Assembly: GCA_015222755.1 (NCBI GenBank)
Contig: JADFVX010000123.1
Location: 1-9,863, forward strand
DNA from: Pseudomonadota bacterium
GTDB taxonomy: Bacteria > Desulfobacterota > JADFVX01
Length of the DNA: 9,863 bases
Reading direction: 5' to 3'
Shown here: positions 5,564-9,863 of the stretch, piece by piece
How positions within the stretch are numbered: position 1 is the stretch's first letter
Layout: each line of letters begins with the position of its first letter
Translations under genes and position numbers: made by a program
The notes under the pieces: generated by a model
What the model was told of the DNA's origin: nothing
Seen by the model: the letters and a program-made list of their open reading frames with translations, nothing else
Databases searched by the model: none

Positions 5564-7102
5564 TTGACTACAGGTAATATGACTGGTCAGGGAAAGTCCG
5601 GCGCGAAAATTAAAGGGCTTGCTATTATTATTGCCCCTATAGTCAGCTTCCTCTTCATCTTTTTTGCCGAACTTGATCCTGAGCATCCTGAAGTTACCCG
5701 GATGGCCGGTATTGCCATACTGATGGCTGTCCTGTGGATTACCGAGGCCATACCCCTTGCTGCGACGGCGCTGCTGCCTGTGGCACTCTTCCCGCTCCTT
5801 GGTATTATGGCTGGAAAGAAGGTAGCTCCCCTATACTTCAACCATGTTATTTTTCTTTTTCTGGGTGGATTCATAGTAGCTCTCGCAATGGAGCGCTGGA
5901 ACCTGCATCGCCGTATCGCCCTGAGACTTATCCTTCTAATGGGTGTCAGTCCCAGAAAGATACTCTTTGGTTTCATGTTTGCCTCCGCCTTCCTGTCTAT
6001 GTGGATATCGAACACGGCAACGACTATGATGATGGTACCCATCGTACTGGCTATAATCCTCAAACTTGAGGAGACGGTGGATGAAAAGATAGTCCATAGA
6101 TTTGCCATTGTATTGCTTCTGGGTGTGGCCTATTCAGCCTCTGTGGGAGGTATGGCGACGCTTATAGGCACACCTCCAAATCTCTCCTTTGCACGAATAT
6201 ACAATATATATTTTCCTGCTGCCCCGGAGATCACCTTTGCCCGGTGGTTCGCCTTTGCACTGACCCTGTCCGCTCTTATGTTCCTTATCATATGGACGCT
6301 GCTTTCGACAGTTTTTTGCCCGCCCAGCAGCAAGTTTGCCGTAGACAGAGGCCTGCTCGAGGGAGAGTATGAAAAACTTGGCCCTTTTGCTTATGAGGAA
6401 AAAGTAGTCTTTGCCGTTTTTTCTCTTATGGCCTTCCTCTGGCTCAGCAGGAGTGGAATTGCCATAGGAAGCTTCAATGTCCCCGGATGGTCATCACTGC
6501 TCGAAAACCCCAAGATGCTTGATGACGGGACAGTAGCTATTACTATGGCACTGCTGCTGTTTATGATACCCTCCCGAGAAGGGGGGAAAAAGATTATGGA
6601 CTGGGAAACGGCGGTCAAACTTCCATGGGGGATTGTGCTTCTTTTTGGCGGTGGTTTTGCGCTGGCCGGGGGCTTTAAGACCTCCGGTCTTTCCGAATGG
6701 GTCGGCCAGTCACTGTCCGGCCTTGGGGGGATGCCACCTGCTGTTTTGATAATTGCAATATGCCTGGTAGTGACCTTCCTTACGGAACTGACCTCAAATA
6801 CAGCAACGACAGAGATGTTCCTACCCATACTCGCTGGCCTGGCTGTAGCGATAAAGGTAGATCCGCTGTTGCTCATGGTCCCCGCAACCCTGTCTGCCTC
6901 ATGTGCCTTTATGTTGCCCGTTGCTACACCCCCCAATGCGATAATATTCGGAACGGGGCGTATAAAGATAGCTGAGATGGCAAGAATTGGAATATTCTTA
7001 AACATTATCGGTGCCGTATTGATCACGCTTGCCATCTTTACAGTTGGCAAAGTAGTGCTTGGCGTCAATCTTAACAGCATACCGGAGTGCTGCCTCAAAT
7101 GA
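5564..7102 (+). CDS. DASS/SLC13-family divalent anion:Na+ symporter
   Basis: A 512-residue inner-membrane transporter with about eleven or more hydrophobic segments. The internal inverted repeat of the family shows as two Ser-Asn-Thr substrate/sodium motifs: SNTATTMMMVPI (149-160) and SNTATTEMFLPI (411-422). Each is followed by a conserved turn: GTPPN (202-206) and ATPPN (454-458). ITEAIPLAATALLP (59-72) and FLFLGGFIVALAMER (97-111) are also typical. DASS carriers take up dicarboxylates such as succinate, fumarate or malate, or citrate or sulfate, with sodium. The motifs suggest dicarboxylate but do not prove it. The start is TTG behind AAGGAG; ATG at 5579 would remove five residues. It is separated from the upstream peptidase by a palindromic repeat and from proC by a promoter, so it is probably its own transcription unit. 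No clear promoter was found for it. Confidence 0.93.
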   Translation: MTTGNMTGQGKSGAKIKGLAIIIAPIVSFLFIFFAELDPEHPEVTRMAGIAILMAVLWITEAIPLAATALLPVALFPLLGIMAGKKVAPLYFNHVIFLFLGGFIVALAMERWNLHRRIALRLILLMGVSPRKILFGFMFASAFLSMWISNTATTMMMVPIVLAIILKLEETVDEKIVHRFAIVLLLGVAYSASVGGMATLIGTPPNLSFARIYNIYFPAAPEITFARWFAFALTLSALMFLIIWTLLSTVFCPPSSKFAVDRGLLEGEYEKLGPFAYEEKVVFAVFSLMAFLWLSRSGIAIGSFNVPGWSSLLENPKMLDDGTVAITMALLLFMIPSREGGKKIMDWETAVKLPWGIVLLFGGGFALAGGFKTSGLSEWVGQSLSGLGGMPPAVLIIAICLVVTFLTELTSNTATTEMFLPILAGLAVAIKVDPLLLMVPATLSASCAFMLPVATPPNAIIFGTGRIKIAEMARIGIFLNIIGAVLITLAIFTVGKVVLGVNLNSIPECCLK

Positions 7103-7112
7103 CCTTTTTTTC

Positions 7113-7141
7113 TTGAAAGCAATTAGTACCGGGAGTATATT
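7113..7141 (+). promoter_or_regulatory. Sigma-70-type promoter upstream of proC
   Basis: TTGAAA (7113-7118), a 17-base spacer and TATATT (7136-7141) match the -35/-10 consensus well with ideal spacing. Transcription would begin near 7148, giving a leader of about 38 bases before the proC ATG. It would drive proC and probably the acyl-CoA dehydrogenase behind it. Confidence 0.6.
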
Positions 7142-7185
7142 GAATCCATAACAGAACTGATAATATAGACAGGAGAGAGTCAGCT

Positions 7186-8004
7186 ATGCTGCATGGTAAA
7201 AGAATAGGTTTTCTGGGTTCAGGTAATATGGCGGAGGCCATCATAAATGGCCTGATCAAGTCAGGCCGGGTAAAAAAAACAGAGATTAGCGTAAGTGATA
7301 AATCCATAGAGCGCCTTAATGTCGTAGTGGAAGGCTACGGTGTTGAGGGTTTCAGCAAGAATTTCGAGGTGGCAAGACGTTCAGATATAATCATTCTTGC
7401 CGTTAAGCCGAACATGATAGGGCCTGTGCTGGAGGAAATCCGCGACGAAATAGGCCCTGACAAGCTGTTAGTCAGCATTGCTGCAGGTATAACGATTCAG
7501 AAGCTTGCCTCGTGTCTAAATAAGGATGCCAGGATAGTCAGGGTAATGCCTAATACCCCGGCACTTGTGCTTGCAGGTGTGTCAGTTATTTGTCCTGAGC
7601 TGAGTGTGAGTGAAGAAGAGACGGGCTCTGTAGTTGCTATATTTGAAGCTGTTGGTAAGGCCTTGATACTTGCAGATGAATCCCTTATGGACGGAGTGAC
7701 AGGTCTTAGCGGGAGCGGCCCGGCCTTTGTGTATACATTTATCGAGGCCTTGTCCGATGCCGGCGTTAAGGTGGGGCTTCCGAGAGATACGGCAACACTT
7801 CTTGCAACCCAGACAGTTTATGGTGCTGCAAAGACTGTAGAGGAAGAAAAACGGCATCCAGCTGAACTGAGGGACATGGTAACCTCTCCGGGGGGTACTA
7901 CGATTGCCGGTATGGGGCAGCTTGAGGAAAAGGGTTTCCGTGCGGCAGTCATAGCGGCAGTTGAGGCGGCAACAAAACGCTCAAAGGAGCTCGGCTGTAA
8001 ATAG
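7186..8004 (+). CDS. proC: Pyrroline-5-carboxylate reductase
   Basis: A cytoplasmic enzyme that reduces 1-pyrroline-5-carboxylate to proline with NAD(P)H, the last step of proline synthesis. The 272-residue length is typical. The N-terminal Rossmann fold starts with GFLGSGNMAEAI (8-19), followed by AVKP (72-75), the conserved VMPNTPA (120-126) and SGSGPAF (175-181). The C-terminal dimerisation domain contains the P5CR signature DMVTSPGGTTIAG (230-242). The start is ATG with AGGAGAG (7171-7177) about eight bases upstream. A good sigma-70 promoter lies at 7113-7141. The acyl-CoA dehydrogenase begins 39 bases after its stop, so the two are probably co-transcribed although they belong to unrelated pathways. 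Confidence 0.96.
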   Translation: MLHGKRIGFLGSGNMAEAIINGLIKSGRVKKTEISVSDKSIERLNVVVEGYGVEGFSKNFEVARRSDIIILAVKPNMIGPVLEEIRDEIGPDKLLVSIAAGITIQKLASCLNKDARIVRVMPNTPALVLAGVSVICPELSVSEEETGSVVAIFEAVGKALILADESLMDGVTGLSGSGPAFVYTFIEALSDAGVKVGLPRDTATLLATQTVYGAAKTVEEEKRHPAELRDMVTSPGGTTIAGMGQLEEKGFRAAVIAAVEAATKRSKELGCK

Positions 8005-8043
8005 TATTTGAATATTTTGTAGGTGCTATAAAAGGAGGTCGCA

Positions 8044-9863
8044 GTGTCAACAGCAGATGAGAAAAGGGCCCTTGAAGTAACTGAATCGGCAAGGGAGGAG
8101 GAGTGGAAGCACCCGAGCTTTGCCGGAGACCTTTTTATGGGCAAGCTCAACATGGATCCGCTATTCCCCTTTCCAAAGCAGCCTAAAGAGGAAAAAGAGG
8201 CCGGCGATAAAATATTGGTAAAGCTCAAGGCCTTTCTTGAAAAAGAGCTCGATGCCGATGAGGTGGACCAGAAGGGAGATATTCCCCAAAAAGTAATAAA
8301 TGGCTACAAGAAGCTCGGTCTTTTAGGGATCAAGATCCCGAAGGAATACGGCGGCCTCGGAATGAGCCAGTACAACTATGGGCGTATCATCGAGCTGGTC
8401 TCCAGCCACTGCGGTTCTTCTGCCGTTTTTCTTTCAGCCCACCAGAGCATCGGTGTCCCCCAGCCGCTTAAGCTTTTCGGAACTGAGGAGCAGAAAAAGA
8501 AATACCTTCCCCAACTTGCCAAGGGCAAGATATCTGCCTTTGCCCTGACAGAGCCCGGAGTTGGCTCAGACCCTTCCAAAATGACCACCACGGCAACACC
8601 AAGCAAGGATGGAGAACACTATATTATAAACGGCACAAAGCTGTGGATCTCCAACGGCCCTATTGCAGATATACTTATAGTAATGGCAAGGACACCGACC
8701 GAAGACCCGGATAGAACATCGATTACTGCCTTTATTGTAGAAAAGGGGATGGATGGCTTCGAGGTTGGGCACAGGTGCCGTTTTCTGGGGCTAAACGGTC
8801 TTTCCAATGGCCTGCTAACCTTCAAGGATGTCAAGGTACCTAAAGAAAATATCATCATGGGAGAGGGCAAGGGCTTGAAACTTGCTCTTGTGACACTAAA
8901 CACGGGTAGGCTCACCCTCCCGTCCGGTTCATCAGGTGTGGCTAAGCAATGTCTTGCTATGGTTCGCAAGTGGGCCAACGAGCGTGAGCAGTGGGGTTCT
9001 CCCATAGGTGAACATGATGCAGTAGCAGAAAAAATAGCAGAGATAGCCTCGGATACATTTGCTATTGAATCAGTAGCATTGCTTAGTTCTTCTATGGCTG
9101 ATGGCGGGAAGTTCGATATCCGTCTTGAGGCTGCCATGGCAAAACTCTTCAGCACTGAGCGTCTCTGGTCTATCATTGACAAGTCTCTCCAGATACGAGG
9201 GGGAAGAGGGTATGAGACAGCAGCTTCACTGGGCGCAAGGGGGGAAGACCCTATGCCAGTGGAACGTATACTTAGAGATGCTCGAATCAATACAATAATC
9301 GAGGGAACTACGGATATTATGCATCTCTTTATTGCCAGAGAGGCCCTGGACCCGCATATGAAGATAGCCAAAATGTCCCCTCTCACCGGGAAGATGGATA
9401 TGGCTGCCGCTGCCAGGTATTATGTAAAGTGGTACCCGCTTCTCTGGGTCAAGAGAAACAATTTACCGGATAGACATAATTTTTCAGGACCGCTGTATAG
9501 TCACCTGAGATACCTTGAGCGTGGGACGAGGCGCCTGGCAAGGACACTCTTCCATGTCATGATGTGGTACCAGGCAAAACTGGAGAAAAAACAGCGGGTA
9601 CTGGGTCGTCTTGTGGAAATGGGTACGGAGCTATTTGCCATGGCTGCAACAATATCCAGGGCACAGATGCTGTACGAGAAAAATCGGAGTGACCGTAGCC
9701 CCCTTGATCTGGCCGACGCTTTCTGCAAACGGGCAAGAAGAAGGCTCCGCTTACTTCATTCTTCTGTCTACTGTAACGATGACAGCGCAGAATATCGCAT
9801 AGCCCAGCGCTTTATGAAGGGTGAGTTTGAGTGGCTTGAAGATGGTATAATTTCCACCTGGCG
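8044..9863 (+). CDS. VLCAD/FadE-like acyl-CoA dehydrogenase with C-terminal extension (3' end outside window)
   Basis: A flavoenzyme of fatty-acid beta-oxidation that forms trans-2-enoyl-CoA and passes electrons to ETF. The frame is open for 606 codons to the window edge with no stop, so the gene is partial. GTG is the start: GGAGG (8034-8038) lies five bases upstream and the first ATG is over 30 codons further on. The N-terminal PSFAGDLF (27-34) and PLFPFP (43-48) resemble the VLCAD pre-domain. Signature 1 is AFALTEPGVGSDP (165-177), signature 2 is QIRGGRGYE (383-391), and the catalytic base is Glu420 in RDARINTIIEGTTDI, the position used by MCAD and VLCAD. Residues after about 435 form an extra helical domain rich in Arg/Lys, as in VLCAD/ACAD9 and Bacillus-type FadE, where it aids dimerisation or membrane association. 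A long-chain substrate is likely but not proven. It follows proC by 39 bases. Confidence 0.93.
   Translation, partial: MSTADEKRALEVTESAREEEWKHPSFAGDLFMGKLNMDPLFPFPKQPKEEKEAGDKILVKLKAFLEKELDADEVDQKGDIPQKVINGYKKLGLLGIKIPKEYGGLGMSQYNYGRIIELVSSHCGSSAVFLSAHQSIGVPQPLKLFGTEEQKKKYLPQLAKGKISAFALTEPGVGSDPSKMTTTATPSKDGEHYIINGTKLWISNGPIADILIVMARTPTEDPDRTSITAFIVEKGMDGFEVGHRCRFLGLNGLSNGLLTFKDVKVPKENIIMGEGKGLKLALVTLNTGRLTLPSGSSGVAKQCLAMVRKWANEREQWGSPIGEHDAVAEKIAEIASDTFAIESVALLSSSMADGGKFDIRLEAAMAKLFSTERLWSIIDKSLQIRGGRGYETAASLGARGEDPMPVERILRDARINTIIEGTTDIMHLFIAREALDPHMKIAKMSPLTGKMDMAAAARYYVKWYPLLWVKRNNLPDRHNFSGPLYSHLRYLERGTRRLARTLFHVMMWYQAKLEKKQRVLGRLVEMGTELFAMAATISRAQMLYEKNRSDRSPLDLADAFCKRARRRLRLLHSSVYCNDDSAEYRIAQRFMKGEFEWLEDGIISTW

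Noticed and set aside
5429..5686. Minus-strand frame with a PHPGPLPEGEG-type peptide
   Set aside because: This is the translation of a palindromic intergenic repeat, a well-known source of false genes.
5587..6108. 173-codon frame antisense to the DASS transporter
   Set aside because: It is a shadow of a strongly supported membrane-protein gene, and its product is Arg/Ser/Ile-rich with no domain.
7078..7112. Possible terminator after the DASS transporter (CAGCA/TGCTG stem, then a T-run)
   Set aside because: The stem is only five pairs and lies about ten bases before the T-run, so it does not fit an intrinsic terminator.
6391..7122. 243-codon frame antisense to the 3' half of the DASS transporter
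   Set aside because: The sense strand carries conserved SNT and TPPN motifs. The antisense product has no family features.
8619..9386. 255-codon frame antisense to the acyl-CoA dehydrogenase
   Set aside because: The sense frame contains signature 2 and the catalytic Glu, so the antisense frame is a codon-bias artefact.
1..9863. CRISPR array, tRNA, rRNA, transposase or defence-gene cluster
   Set aside because: No regularly spaced direct repeats, cloverleaf-like sequence, rRNA-like sequence or recognisable mobile or defence protein was seen on either strand.

Overview
The window looks like ordinary bacterial chromosome, from an anaerobic or metabolically versatile Gram-negative lineage. A Desulfuromonadales/Desulfobacterota-type or Nitrospirota-type genome fits best. 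This is inferred from gene style and from two intergenic repeat types that I recall from such genomes; no marker gene here settles the taxonomy. Most genes have mid-range GC. The stretch from about 830 to 3190 is visibly richer in A+T.

Layout: (1) 1-337 has no convincing gene and carries a hairpin-rich dispersed repeat (about 85-235). (2) 338-658 is a small PII-like signalling protein. A possible 44-residue protein (658-792) overlaps its stop codon, and a bidirectional terminator (791-827) follows. (3) 934-2793, minus strand, is a TMTC-like membrane protein: a GT-C-fold multi-pass domain plus C-terminal TPRs. It lies in A+T-rich DNA and converges on the PII-like gene. (4) 2794-3186 is a gene-free spacer with a candidate minus-strand promoter and a strong hairpin. 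(5) 3187-4446 is folC, with an ATGA overlap into 4443-5396, a secreted M23 peptidase. (6) 5439-5526 is a palindromic intergenic repeat. (7) 5564-7102 is a DASS/SLC13 anion:sodium symporter that starts at TTG behind a good Shine-Dalgarno. (8) A consensus-like sigma-70 promoter (7113-7141) precedes proC (7186-8004). A VLCAD-like acyl-CoA dehydrogenase (8044 to beyond the window end) follows closely.

Functionally these are mostly housekeeping genes: folate polyglutamylation, cell-wall hydrolysis, dicarboxylate or sulfate uptake, the last step of proline synthesis and fatty-acid oxidation. The least ordinary parts are the TMTC-like gene in its A+T-rich block, the odd 5' end of folC where that block ends, and the PII-like gene with its possible coupled micro-ORF. 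I see no CRISPR array, transposase, tRNA, rRNA or phage gene, and no clear evidence of a new defence or mobile system.
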